Below are positions 26,218-34,055 of a stretch of DNA of 64,000 nt, piece after piece. Source of the DNA: Ramlibacter agri (lineage in GTDB: Bacteria > Pseudomonadota > Gammaproteobacteria > Burkholderiales > Burkholderiaceae_C). A model generated the notes under the pieces. The model saw nothing but the letters and a program-made list of their open reading frames with translations. It ran no database searches and was not told the origin of the DNA. The DNA lies in assembly GCF_012927085.1 (NCBI RefSeq), contig NZ_JABBFX010000004.1, positions 124,001-188,000 of the forward strand, given 5' to 3'. Numbering within the stretch: the first letter of the stretch is position 1; the number at the start of each line of letters is the position of its first letter. The position numbers and the translations under genes are program-made.

Positions 26218-26860
26218 CCAATCCCTTGCGCACGGCGTACCGCGTCAGGCTCGCGATGTCGTTCAAGCGCAGCCGCTCCATGATCCGTGCGCGGTGCACG
26301 TCCACGGTCTTCGGGCTCAGGCCGAGTTCGAAGGCGATTTCCTTGGCGGACTTGCCTTGGGCGATCAGGGTCAGGATCTCGACCTGCCGCACGGTGAGTT
26401 CATCGTCCACCGTGGGTTCGGAAGGTTGCAGCAGGCGCTGGGCGACCGCGGCGCTGAAATAGCTGCCGGTGGCCATCACGCTGCGCAAGGCCTGCTCCAG
26501 CTCGAAGGGCGGCGCGTCCTTCATCAGGTAGCCGCAGGCGCCGTTGGCGACCGCGCGCTTGACGAAGTCCACCGTGTCGTACATCGACAGCACGATCACG
26601 CGCACTTCGGGATGGCGGTTGTGGATCTCGGCGATCGCGGTGATGCCGTCCATGCCGGGCATGGAGATGTCGGTCATCACCACGTCGGGCTGCACGGTTT
26701 CCAGCAGCGCCAGCAGTTCGTTGCCGTTGCGCGCTTCGGCGATCACTTCCACGCCTTCCACGGTCGACAGCAGCGCCTTGATGCCGGAGCGGACCAGGTC
26801 GTGGTCGTCGGCGAGGACGACGCGAATGGCGCCGCCCGGATGGCTGGTGTTCTGGATCAT
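26207..26860 (-). CDS. NarL/FixJ-family response regulator
   Basis: A 217-residue regulator. The receiver has DD at 18-19, phospho-acceptor Asp64 (VVMTDISMPGMDG) and Lys in YLMKDAPP, followed by a LuxR-type HTH (LTVRQVEILTLIAQGKSAKE, LSPKTVDVHRARIMERL). It lies 32 bases downstream of the receiver-kinase gene on the same strand and is its likely partner. Target genes are not known. The gene overlaps the end of the sugar dehydrogenase gene by 11 bases, tail to tail. Confidence 0.92.
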   Translation of the reverse strand: MIQNTSHPGGAIRVVLADDHDLVRSGIKALLSTVEGVEVIAEARNGNELLALLETVQPDVVMTDISMPGMDGITAIAEIHNRHPEVRVIVLSMYDTVDFVKRAVANGACGYLMKDAPPFELEQALRSVMATGSYFSAAVAQRLLQPSEPTVDDELTVRQVEILTLIAQGKSAKEIAFELGLSPKTVDVHRARIMERLRLNDIASLTRYAVRKGLVKA

Positions 26861-26892
26861 GTTCTACCCCCTCGACTCTTCTCTTTCATTGT

Positions 26893-27987
26893 CTAGACGA
26901 CGGCCCGCACGGCAACCCCGCGGCCCGGCGCGGTGCGGATGTGCAGCCGCCCGCCGGCCAGCTCGGTCCGTTCGATCATGCCGTAAAGGCCGATGTTCCT
27001 TTCGCTCTGCTGCCCGTTCAGCACCTCGGCCTTCTCGAAGCCGCGGCCGTCATCGAGCACCAGCACGCTGATGCGCTTGCCCGGCAGGAAGCGCAGCCGG
27101 ACGCGTACCCGCGAAGCCTGCGCGTGGCGCACGCAGTTCGTCAACGCCTCCTGCACCAGCCGCACCGCCACGGCGGCGTTCTCTTCCAGCGTCTTCGGCT
27201 CTTCGCCACGCGTGGTCACTTCCCAGTCCAGCCCGGCCGGCTCCGCGATGCGCTGCATCGCCGACTGCACGGCCGGCACCAGCCCGAGCAGGTCCAGCTG
27301 CGCCGGCCGCAGCGAGAACGACAGCGTCTTCAGCTGCTGCAGCGCGCCGTTGACCAGTTCGGTCGCCGTCGCGCTGTGCTTGCGAGATGCCACCGGCTCC
27401 GGCGCGCGCTCCGCCGCATGCAGGTGGATCACCACCGCCGTCAGCGTCTGCCCGAGCTGGTCGTGCAGCTCGCGCGAGATCAGCGAGCGTTCCCGCTCCT
27501 GCGCCAGCACGAAGCGCGCGGACAGCTCCTTCAGGCGCGCGTAGGCGGCCTGCAATTCGGCGTCCAGCTTTTCCTTTTCCTGTGCACGCCGCCGTTCCTC
27601 CAGCACCCGGCCGATGATCTGCGGCAGCGTCCCCAGCTTGTCCTTGGTCAGGTAGTCCTTGGCGCCGCAACGCAGCACGTGGACCGCCGCCTCCTCGCCG
27701 ATGGCGCGCGTCAGCACGATCAGCGGGATGGAGCTGCGCCGCGTCACCAGGATCTGCAGCGCGGCATACGGCGAGAAGCGGGGCAGGTTGAAGTCGCACA
27801 GGATGACGTCGTAGCCGCCGGCCAGCGCCTCGACGAAGCTGGCGGCGTTGTCCACGCGATGCAGCTCGTAGCTGCGCGACGGATCCGCCCGCTCGAGGGC
27901 GATGCTCATGAGCTCGACGTCGTCCGGGTTGTCCTCGACGCACAAGACACGGATCGGTCGAAGATCGGAAACGGCGCGACTGGACAT
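26893..27987 (-). CDS. Cytoplasmic hybrid kinase: receiver domain followed by HisKA_3 kinase
   Basis: A 364-residue protein with unusual domain order. The N-terminal receiver (Asp65 in CDFNLPR, Thr in VLTRAIG, Lys in YLTKDK) comes first, then a coiled coil, a HisKA_3 dimerisation domain with phospho-His175 (SRELHDQLGQ), and a NarX-type ATPase (VQEALTNCVRHA, DDGRGFE, NIGLYGMIER). There is no transmembrane or ligand-binding sensor domain, so the receiver is probably the input, phosphorylated by another kinase. In-frame starts at 28023 (ATG) and 28050 (GTG) are possible. 27987 is chosen because MSSRAVSD begins just before the receiver fold. Confidence 0.88.
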   Translation of the reverse strand: MSSRAVSDLRPIRVLCVEDNPDDVELMSIALERADPSRSYELHRVDNAASFVEALAGGYDVILCDFNLPRFSPYAALQILVTRRSSIPLIVLTRAIGEEAAVHVLRCGAKDYLTKDKLGTLPQIIGRVLEERRRAQEKEKLDAELQAAYARLKELSARFVLAQERERSLISRELHDQLGQTLTAVVIHLHAAERAPEPVASRKHSATATELVNGALQQLKTLSFSLRPAQLDLLGLVPAVQSAMQRIAEPAGLDWEVTTRGEEPKTLEENAAVAVRLVQEALTNCVRHAQASRVRVRLRFLPGKRISVLVLDDGRGFEKAEVLNGQQSERNIGLYGMIERTELAGGRLHIRTAPGRGVAVRAVV

Positions 27988-28030
27988 GGGGAGCGGCGCA
28001 GAGTTTACCGTCGCGCTGACCATGGACTGC

Positions 28031-29020
28031 TTAGGCGAGTTCCCTAACACCTTGCGCCTGGGCTCGGGTGCATCGGATCTGGTCGACCAGGTAATCCACC
28101 ACGCGTTCGAACGGATCGAAGCCGAAGGCCTCGGCCACCGAGGGCCGCAGGTTCGAATTGGCGTTGACGTCGTAGAACACCCGGCGGCCGTCGGGCGTCT
28201 CCAGGTATTCGATGCCGCCCACGTCCAGACGAGCGGCGCGGACGATGCGCTTGGCCGTCTCGACCGCCTCCCGCGGAACCTCGGGATAAGGATAGAACTC
28301 CACGGGTGGCGCTTCCACCTGTTGCGCCGGCACTTCGCAGATGCCGTCGCCGTCGTCGGGGTTGCACACCGGCGAAGGGCACAGGTTGAAGCGGCCGTGC
28401 GTCTTCACGCGCATGGCGTACAGCAACTCGCCCCCCAGGAACTCCAGGCGGACGATGCCCTGCGCGGGGTCGTGCGGCAGGAATTCCTGCAACAGGAACA
28501 GGTTGTCGGGTTGCCAGATGGACGGGTCGGCGCGGAAGATGCGGTCCACCTCGTCGAGCGACTCCACCACCTGGATGCGCGCGCCGCTGCCGCCCTGGTC
28601 GGGCTTGAGCATGGCCGGGAAGGTGATGCCGGCCGCCTGGGCGCGCAGCGCCTGCGGGTCATTGAAGGTGACGGAGCGCGGCGTGGCGATGCCCAGCGTG
28701 TGCAGCAGCGTGGCCTGCACGCTCTTGCTCAGTTCCAGTGAGAAGACGTCGGCGCCGTTGAGCACTCGGGCGCCCAGTTGCTCCAGCGTGCGCATGTAGG
28801 CCAGCGCGAAGGGCACGGCGCGGGTGTTGCCGCGCAGGTAGGCGCTGGGGCTGGCCTGGTTGAAGTACAGGGGCGCCCGCGGCGCGTCCACGTTGTTGAA
28901 GGCGGCATGCGTGACGTCGAAGGCCTCGAAGGCGACGCCGCGTCGCTGCAGGGCGGCGAACAGCGGCTTCTGCCACTCGGGGTGCTCGTGCAGGACGACG
29001 AGGTCGGGGCGGGAATTCAT
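28031..29020 (-). CDS. ATP-grasp family ligase of unknown substrate
   Basis: A 329-residue protein with the RimK/glutathione-synthetase-like ATP-grasp fold. A substrate domain at the N-terminus (DLVVLHEHPEWQKPLFAAL) is followed by FPAMLKPDQGGSGARI (ATP loop), FLLQEFLPHD, and the Mg site VFYDVNANSNLRPSV. ATP-grasp enzymes join a carboxylate to an amine or thiol through an acyl phosphate. The substrate is not recognisable here. The stop is 10 or fewer bases from possible starts of the kinase gene downstream, so the two may be cotranscribed. It is divergent from the isochorismatase gene across 67 bases. Confidence 0.8.
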   Translation of the reverse strand: MNSRPDLVVLHEHPEWQKPLFAALQRRGVAFEAFDVTHAAFNNVDAPRAPLYFNQASPSAYLRGNTRAVPFALAYMRTLEQLGARVLNGADVFSLELSKSVQATLLHTLGIATPRSVTFNDPQALRAQAAGITFPAMLKPDQGGSGARIQVVESLDEVDRIFRADPSIWQPDNLFLLQEFLPHDPAQGIVRLEFLGGELLYAMRVKTHGRFNLCPSPVCNPDDGDGICEVPAQQVEAPPVEFYPYPEVPREAVETAKRIVRAARLDVGGIEYLETPDGRRVFYDVNANSNLRPSVAEAFGFDPFERVVDYLVDQIRCTRAQAQGVRELA

Positions 29021-29063
29021 CCCGTGATGGTACCGGGCTGCCTGTGCCCCCCGCGGGGCAGGG

Positions 29064-29069
29064 AATAAT
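29064..29069 (+). promoter_or_regulatory. Candidate -10 element of the isochorismatase gene
   Basis: AATAAT within GGGAATAATCGC matches the -10 consensus at 5/6 and would start transcription near 29076, giving a 12-base leader containing AAAGG. A GC hairpin (GCCCC 29046-29050 with GGGGC 29055-29059) lies just upstream, in the -35 to -10 spacer. Confidence 0.35.
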
Positions 29070-29087
29070 CGCGGCAAAGGAAAACGC

Positions 29088-29684
29088 ATGCTGCTGGACG
29101 CCGAAGATTGCCAACTCGTGCTGGTCGATTACCAGCAACGCCTGATGCCCGCCATCCACGAAGGGGACTTCGTGCTGGCCAATGCCGTGCGGCTGGCCCG
29201 GCTCGCCGGACTGCTCGAGGTCCCGTTGTGGGCCACGGAGGAGAACGCGAAATCGCTGGGTCCCACGGTGGAGCCGCTGGCTCCGCTGGTGGCTGGCCGC
29301 ATCGTGCAGAAGATCGACTTCGACGGCAGCGGCGCGCTGCTGCCGCGCCTGAAACCCGCACCGCGCCAGGGCGGCAACGCGCGCAGCCTGCCCAAGCACC
29401 TGCAGAAAGCCGCGCCGCCCCCGGGCCGCGAGTGCGTGGTCATCGCCGGCTGCGAAGCCCATGTGTGCCTGCTGCAGACGGCGCTGGGGCTGCTGGAAGA
29501 GGAGCTGGACGTGTGGGTGGTGACGGACGCCTGCAGCTCGCGCACCGAGCGCAACCGCGACGCGGCCTTCGACCGCCTGGCCGCTGCCGGCGCGGAGCTG
29601 GTCACCACGGAAATGGTGGCCTTCGAATGGCTGCGGGGCGCGGATCATCCCCAATTCAAGGAAGTCCTGAGCCTGATCAAATAG
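29088..29684 (+). CDS. Isochorismatase-family cysteine hydrolase
   Basis: A 198-residue cytosolic hydrolase of the YcaC/nicotinamidase-like fold. The expected triad is visible: Asp14 in LVLVDYQQ, Lys75 in VQKIDFD and Cys127 in IAGCEAHVCLLQTA. The family hydrolyses amides such as nicotinamide, N-carbamoyl compounds or isochorismate; the substrate is unassigned here. A Pro-rich insertion (KPAPRQGGNARSLPKHLQKA) in the middle is unusual among short members. It diverges from the ATP-grasp gene. Confidence 0.85.
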   Translation: MLLDAEDCQLVLVDYQQRLMPAIHEGDFVLANAVRLARLAGLLEVPLWATEENAKSLGPTVEPLAPLVAGRIVQKIDFDGSGALLPRLKPAPRQGGNARSLPKHLQKAAPPPGRECVVIAGCEAHVCLLQTALGLLEEELDVWVVTDACSSRTERNRDAAFDRLAAAGAELVTTEMVAFEWLRGADHPQFKEVLSLIK

Positions 29685-29757
29685 GCGCGGGCGGTGCGTC
29701 AGGCTGCGGCAAGGCGCGTGCCCACAATGGGCGCGCAGACCCGAGGAGACCAAGCCG

Positions 29758-31662
29758 ATGCCGTCGTACGCCGACTTCCACCGCCGCTCGCTGCAGGACC
29801 GCGAGAATTTCTGGGCCGAGCAGGCCCGCCTGATCGACTGGCAGGTGCCGCCGCAGCAGGCCTGCGACAACAGCAAGCCGCCGTTCGCGCGCTGGTTCGC
29901 CGGCGGCACGACCAACCTGTGCCACAACGCGGTGGACCGGCACCTGAAGGACCGGGCGGAGCAGGCGGCCCTGATCTACGTCTCCACCGAGACCAACCAG
30001 GAACGCGTCTACAGCTTCCGCGAACTGCACCGCGAGGTGCAGAAGATGGCGGCGGTGCTGGCTTCGCTGGGCGCAGGGAAGGGCGATCGCGTCCTGATCT
30101 ACATGCCGATGATCCCCGAGGCCGTGTTCGCCATGCTGGCTTGCGCGCGCATCGGCGCCATCCACTCCGTGGTGTTCGGCGGCTTTGCGTCGGTGTCGCT
30201 GGCCACTCGCATCGAGGACGCGGAACCGAAGGTGATCGTCAGCGCCGATGCCGGTTCGCGCGGCGGCAAGGTGGTGCCCTACAAGCCGCTGCTGGACGAG
30301 GCCGTCCGCCTTTCCAGCTACCAGCCGCAGGCCGTGCTGCTGGTCGACCGCGGCCTCGCGCCCATGGAGAAGGTGCCGGGGCGCGACCACGACTGGGCCA
30401 CGCTGGCGGACCAGCACGCGCGTTCCGAAGTGCCTTGTACCTGGCTGGACGCCGCCGACATCAGCTACACCATCTACACCAGCGGCACGACCGGCCGCCC
30501 CAAGGGCGTGCAGCGCGATGTCGGCGGCTACGCGGTGGCGCTGGCCGCGAGCATGAAGCACATCTTCCTGGCCAAGGCGGGCGAGACCTACTTCTCCACC
30601 AGTGACATCGGCTGGGTCGTGGGCCACAGCTACATCGTCTACGGGCCGCTGATCGCCGGCATGGCGACCATCCTGTACGAAGGCCTGCCGGTCCGGCCCG
30701 ATGCCGGCATCTGGTGGAGCCTGGTGGAGAAATACAAGGTCACCTCGATGTTCAGCGCGCCCACCGCGGTGCGCGTGCTGAAGAAGCAGGACCCGGCCTT
30801 CCTGAAGAAGTACAACCTGTCCAGCCTGAAGGCCCTGTTCCTGGCTGGCGAGCCGCTGGACGAGCCCACCGCACGCTGGATCAGCGACGGCCTGGGCGTG
30901 CCCGTCATCGACAACTACTGGCAGACCGAAAGCGGCTGGCCGATCCTGACCATCGCCAACGGCGTGGAGCCGCAGGCCAGCAAGTTCGGCAGCCCGGGCC
31001 TGCCGATGTACGGCTACGACGTCCGGCTGGTGCACGAGTCCACCGGCGAGGAGCTGAAGGAGCCGGGCCAGAAGGGCGTGGTCGTCATCGCCGGGCCGAC
31101 GCCGCCCGGCTTCATGCAGACCGTCTGGCGCGACGACGGGCGCTATGTGGACACCTATTGGAAAAGCATCCCGGGGCAGGAGGTGTACAGCACCTTCGAC
31201 TGGGGCATCCGCGATGCCGACGGCTACTACTACATCCTGGGCCGCACCGACGACGTGATCAACGTGGCTGGGCACCGCCTGGGCACGCGCGAGATCGAGG
31301 AGAGCATCTCCTCGCACCCGAACGTGGCGGAAGTCGCCGTCGTCGGCGTGGCCGATGCCTTGAAGGGGCAGGTGGCCATGGCCTTCTGCGTGCCGCGGGA
31401 CGCTTCCGGCCTCGTGGACGAAGCCGCGAAGCTGAAGCTGGAAGGCGAGATCATGAAGGTGGTCGACGAGCAGCTGGGCGCCGTCGCCCGGCCGGCCCGC
31501 GTGCGCTTCGTGACGCTGCTGCCCAAGACGCGCAGCGGCAAGCTGCTGCGCCGCGCCATCCAGGCCGTGTGCGAAGGCCGGGACGCCGGCGACCTGACGA
31601 CCATCGAGGATCCCTCGGCCTTGCAGCAGATCAAGGATTTGTTGAAGCCCGCGGGAGAGTGA
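29758..31662 (+). CDS. prpE: Propionate-CoA ligase (propionyl-CoA synthetase)
   Basis: A 634-residue acyl-CoA synthetase. It has the acetyl-CoA synthetase N-terminal domain (YADFHRRSLQDRENFWAEQA), the AMP-binding motif YTIYTSGTTGRPKG, WQTESGWP, the hinge segment GRTDDVINVAGHRLGTREIE and the C-terminal catalytic Lys in KTRSGKLLRR. PrpE makes propionyl-CoA for the methylcitrate cycle, but prpB/prpC are not nearby. Length and N-terminal type fit PrpE better than Acs. A GAGGAGA site lies upstream. A CACAAT -10-like element is at 29723-29728. Confidence 0.92.
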   Translation: MPSYADFHRRSLQDRENFWAEQARLIDWQVPPQQACDNSKPPFARWFAGGTTNLCHNAVDRHLKDRAEQAALIYVSTETNQERVYSFRELHREVQKMAAVLASLGAGKGDRVLIYMPMIPEAVFAMLACARIGAIHSVVFGGFASVSLATRIEDAEPKVIVSADAGSRGGKVVPYKPLLDEAVRLSSYQPQAVLLVDRGLAPMEKVPGRDHDWATLADQHARSEVPCTWLDAADISYTIYTSGTTGRPKGVQRDVGGYAVALAASMKHIFLAKAGETYFSTSDIGWVVGHSYIVYGPLIAGMATILYEGLPVRPDAGIWWSLVEKYKVTSMFSAPTAVRVLKKQDPAFLKKYNLSSLKALFLAGEPLDEPTARWISDGLGVPVIDNYWQTESGWPILTIANGVEPQASKFGSPGLPMYGYDVRLVHESTGEELKEPGQKGVVVIAGPTPPGFMQTVWRDDGRYVDTYWKSIPGQEVYSTFDWGIRDADGYYYILGRTDDVINVAGHRLGTREIEESISSHPNVAEVAVVGVADALKGQVAMAFCVPRDASGLVDEAAKLKLEGEIMKVVDEQLGAVARPARVRFVTLLPKTRSGKLLRRAIQAVCEGRDAGDLTTIEDPSALQQIKDLLKPAGE

Positions 31663-31670
31663 GGCTGAAT

Positions 31671-31687
31671 TGCTACAAAACGTAGCA
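31671..31687. repeat. Short palindrome TGCTAC-N5-GTAGCA after prpE
   Basis: Exact 6-bp arms TGCTAC (31671-31676) and GTAGCA (31682-31687) around AAAAC, starting 8 bases after the prpE stop. The AATTGCTACAAAACGTAGC pattern followed by GGTGCTGGCGC resembles a short intergenic repeat I know from Comamonadaceae genomes. It may also act as a weak 3' hairpin for prpE. Confidence 0.4.
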
Positions 31688-31761
31688 TTGGTGCTGGCGC
31701 ACGAACAGGCTTTCCGGTAACACTGAGTTGCATAGACAACCAGAGCGAAGAGGGGTCCACC

Positions 31762-33876
31762 GTGAAAGGCCTGTTCGCGCCCGTGGTGGCGCTGATGGCG
31801 CGCTTGCGCTTCCGTTCGAAGTTCGTCGTCTGCGGCGGCATCACCGCGGCCCTGCTGCTGTGGCTGGGCATCACCCAGGCGGAGCGCCTGGGCGAGCGCA
31901 TCCACATGATCGAGTCCGAGCGCAGCGCCGTGGCGCTGATGGCGACGCTGGTCGAGTGGAACAAGGTGCTGATCGAGAGCCGCCGCATCGTCATCATGGC
32001 GCCACCAGGCGACGAGTCCGTGCGCCAGCGGCTGCAGGCGCAGGCAGTGGTCATCGAGAAGGTGCTGGTGCGCATCGAGGCGCAGGTCGCGGCGGCCAGG
32101 CCGATGTACGACATGGGTCCGGAAACCAAGGCCATGCGCCAGGGCTGGGAAGACTTGCAGAAGAAGCTGGCGGCGCTGCCCCTGGACCGCGAGTTTTCCG
32201 CCAAGGGCTTCGTCGCCCACGCGCCGGAGTACGCGCGCCTGTACGCCTACATGCGTGACCTGGGCAACCGCTCGAAGATGGCGCTGGATCCGGACCTGGA
32301 CCTGTTCTACCTGGGCTTCCCGCTGGCGAACAACTCGCCCAGCACCGCCGGCATCATCGTGCGGATCATGGCCTACGCCACCATGAACGTGTCGCGCGGC
32401 GAGATCCGCCCCGCCGACAAGGTGTTCTACGAGGTCACGCAGGCCCGCCTGGACGACACCTTCACGGGCGTCGAGACCATGCTGAAGCAGTCGATGGCGG
32501 TGAGCCCTGTGGTGCAGGAGCGCCTCTCGGCCAGCTTCGACAAGCTGAAGGCAAGCTCCAAGGACATGGTGGGCTTCATCCGCCGGAACTTCACCGAGGC
32601 GGAAGCCATCCAGGCCACGCAACAGCAGGTGCAGGAGGCGTCGGCCGCCGCCGTCGCCGCATCGTGGGACCTGGTGGAAGCCAACCGCTCCCTGATGGAC
32701 CAGTTGCTGCAGGAGCGCAGCGCGTCCGCGACGTTCAAGCGCAACGCGCTGGTGGCCACGCTGGCCGCAGCCATGCTGCTGTCGGTCTACCTGTTCCTGG
32801 GCATGTACTACGCGATGCAGGCCGGCGTGCAGGCCGCCGAGGGCGCGGCCCGCTCGCTGGCGCGTGGCGAGTTGGGACGCGTGCCGGCCGCGGCCTCGCG
32901 CGACGAGCTGGGCGCGCTGGTGGAGGAACTGCGGCGAGCCGATGACGCGCTGGGCGCGATGATCGCGCGGGTGCGCGCTGCCTCGGGCTCGTTGCTGGGA
33001 GGCACCGACGAGATCGCCAATGGCAATGCCGACCTGTCGCAGCGCACCGAGGAGCAGGCCAGCACGCTGGAGGAGACCGCAGCCTCGGTGGAGGAGCTCA
33101 CCAGCACCGTCAAGCAGAACGCCGAGAACGCGACGCAGGCCAACCTGCTGGCGCAGTCGGCGTCGGACGTGGCCACCCGCGGCGGCGCCGTGGTGGGCGA
33201 GGTGGTGGAGACCATGGAGTCCATCCATGCCGCTTCGCGCAAGATCGTCGACATCATCGGCGTGATCGACGGCATCGCCTTCCAGACCAATATCCTGGCG
33301 CTCAATGCAGCCGTCGAAGCGGCCCGGGCCGGGGAGCAGGGCCGCGGTTTCGCGGTGGTGGCCGCGGAGGTGCGCAGCCTGGCGCAGCGCTCCGCGGCTG
33401 CGGCCAAGGAGATCAAGGGGCTGATCGACGACTCGGTCGGCAAGGTCGCGGCCGGTAGCGCGCTGGTCACCCGCGCCGGCCAGACCATGGACGAAGTGGT
33501 GGTCGGCATCCGGGACGTCACGTCCATCATGGCGGAGATCGCGGCGGCCAGCACCGAGCAGACCACCGGCATCCAGCAGGTCAACCAGGCCATCAGTCAG
33601 ATGGATTCGGTCACGCAACAGAACGCCGCGCTGGTGGAGGAGGCCTCGGCCGCCGCCCAGTCCATGCGCGAGCAGGCCGGCCGGCTGGCGGAGGCCGTGG
33701 CCATGTTCAAGCTGCATGGACGCGAGGAAACCCGGGAAGCGCGCGAGGCGATCGCGCAGGCGCGCAACAGCAGCCGCGGCGCCGCGCGCCTGGGCCTGCA
33801 CCCCGTTCCCGTCGTGGCCGCGCCACGGGCTGTCCCACAAAAGGCCCAAGCCGGCGCGGACTGGAAGGAGTTTTGA
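31762..33876 (+). CDS. Methyl-accepting chemotaxis protein with C-terminal CheR-docking pentapeptide
   Basis: A 704-residue chemoreceptor. It has TM1 at about 17-37, a large periplasmic helical sensor domain, TM2 at about 333-355, a HAMP-like segment ([21 protein letters not shown]), and the MCP signalling hairpin containing the highly conserved [22 protein letters not shown]-containing flanks are candidate methylation sites. The last five residues, DWKEF, match the x-[WF]-x-x-[WF] pentapeptide that tethers CheR/CheB in full-length receptors. The start is GTG with GAAGAGGGG upstream. No chemotaxis operon adjoins it, so it is an orphan receptor. Its ligand is unknown. Confidence 0.92.
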   Translation: MKGLFAPVVALMARLRFRSKFVVCGGITAALLLWLGITQAERLGERIHMIESERSAVALMATLVEWNKVLIESRRIVIMAPPGDESVRQRLQAQAVVIEKVLVRIEAQVAAARPMYDMGPETKAMRQGWEDLQKKLAALPLDREFSAKGFVAHAPEYARLYAYMRDLGNRSKMALDPDLDLFYLGFPLANNSPSTAGIIVRIMAYATMNVSRGEIRPADKVFYEVTQARLDDTFTGVETMLKQSMAVSPVVQERLSASFDKLKASSKDMVGFIRRNFTEAEAIQATQQQVQEASAAAVAASWDLVEANRSLMDQLLQERSASATFKRNALVATLAAAMLLSVYLFLGMYYAMQAGVQAAEGAARSLARGELGRVPAAASRDELGALVEELRRADDALGAMIARVRAASGSLLGGTDEIANGNADLSQRTEEQASTLEETAASVEELTSTVKQNAENATQANLLAQSASDVATRGGAVVGEVVETMESIHAASRKIVDIIGVIDGIAFQTNILALNAAVEAARAGEQGRGFAVVAAEVRSLAQRSAAAAKEIKGLIDDSVGKVAAGSALVTRAGQTMDEVVVGIRDVTSIMAEIAAASTEQTTGIQQVNQAISQMDSVTQQNAALVEEASAAAQSMREQAGRLAEAVAMFKLHGREETREAREAIAQARNSSRGAARLGLHPVPVVAAPRAVPQKAQAGADWKEF

Positions 33877-34021
33877 CGCGCTGAAACGGGGATTCCACCC
33901 CCGCCCCCATGGAAACCCTGATTCGGTGGCATACTCCGCACCGCAACCAGGGCCCTTCCCCCACAGTCGCATCCGCCAACCGGTTCAGCCGTGTCGCGGA
34001 AGGTATACCAACCAGCTCCAT

Positions 34022-34038
34022 GCTTCCCGGAGGGAAGC
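34022..34038 (+). promoter_or_regulatory. Hairpin in the sucA 5' leader
   Basis: GCTTCCC and GGGAAGC are exact arms around GGA, 18 bases before the sucA ATG. The palindrome GGTATACC lies about 15-25 bases upstream. As RNA the stem may stabilise the leader or limit ribosome access. No terminator T-run follows. Confidence 0.3.
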
Positions 34039-34055
34039 GGAAAGTAGCGCAGAGG

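Noticed and set aside
29677..33972. Long minus-strand open frame opposite prpE and the chemoreceptor
   Set aside because: Same reason: antisense of clear genes with biased composition and no recognisable motif.
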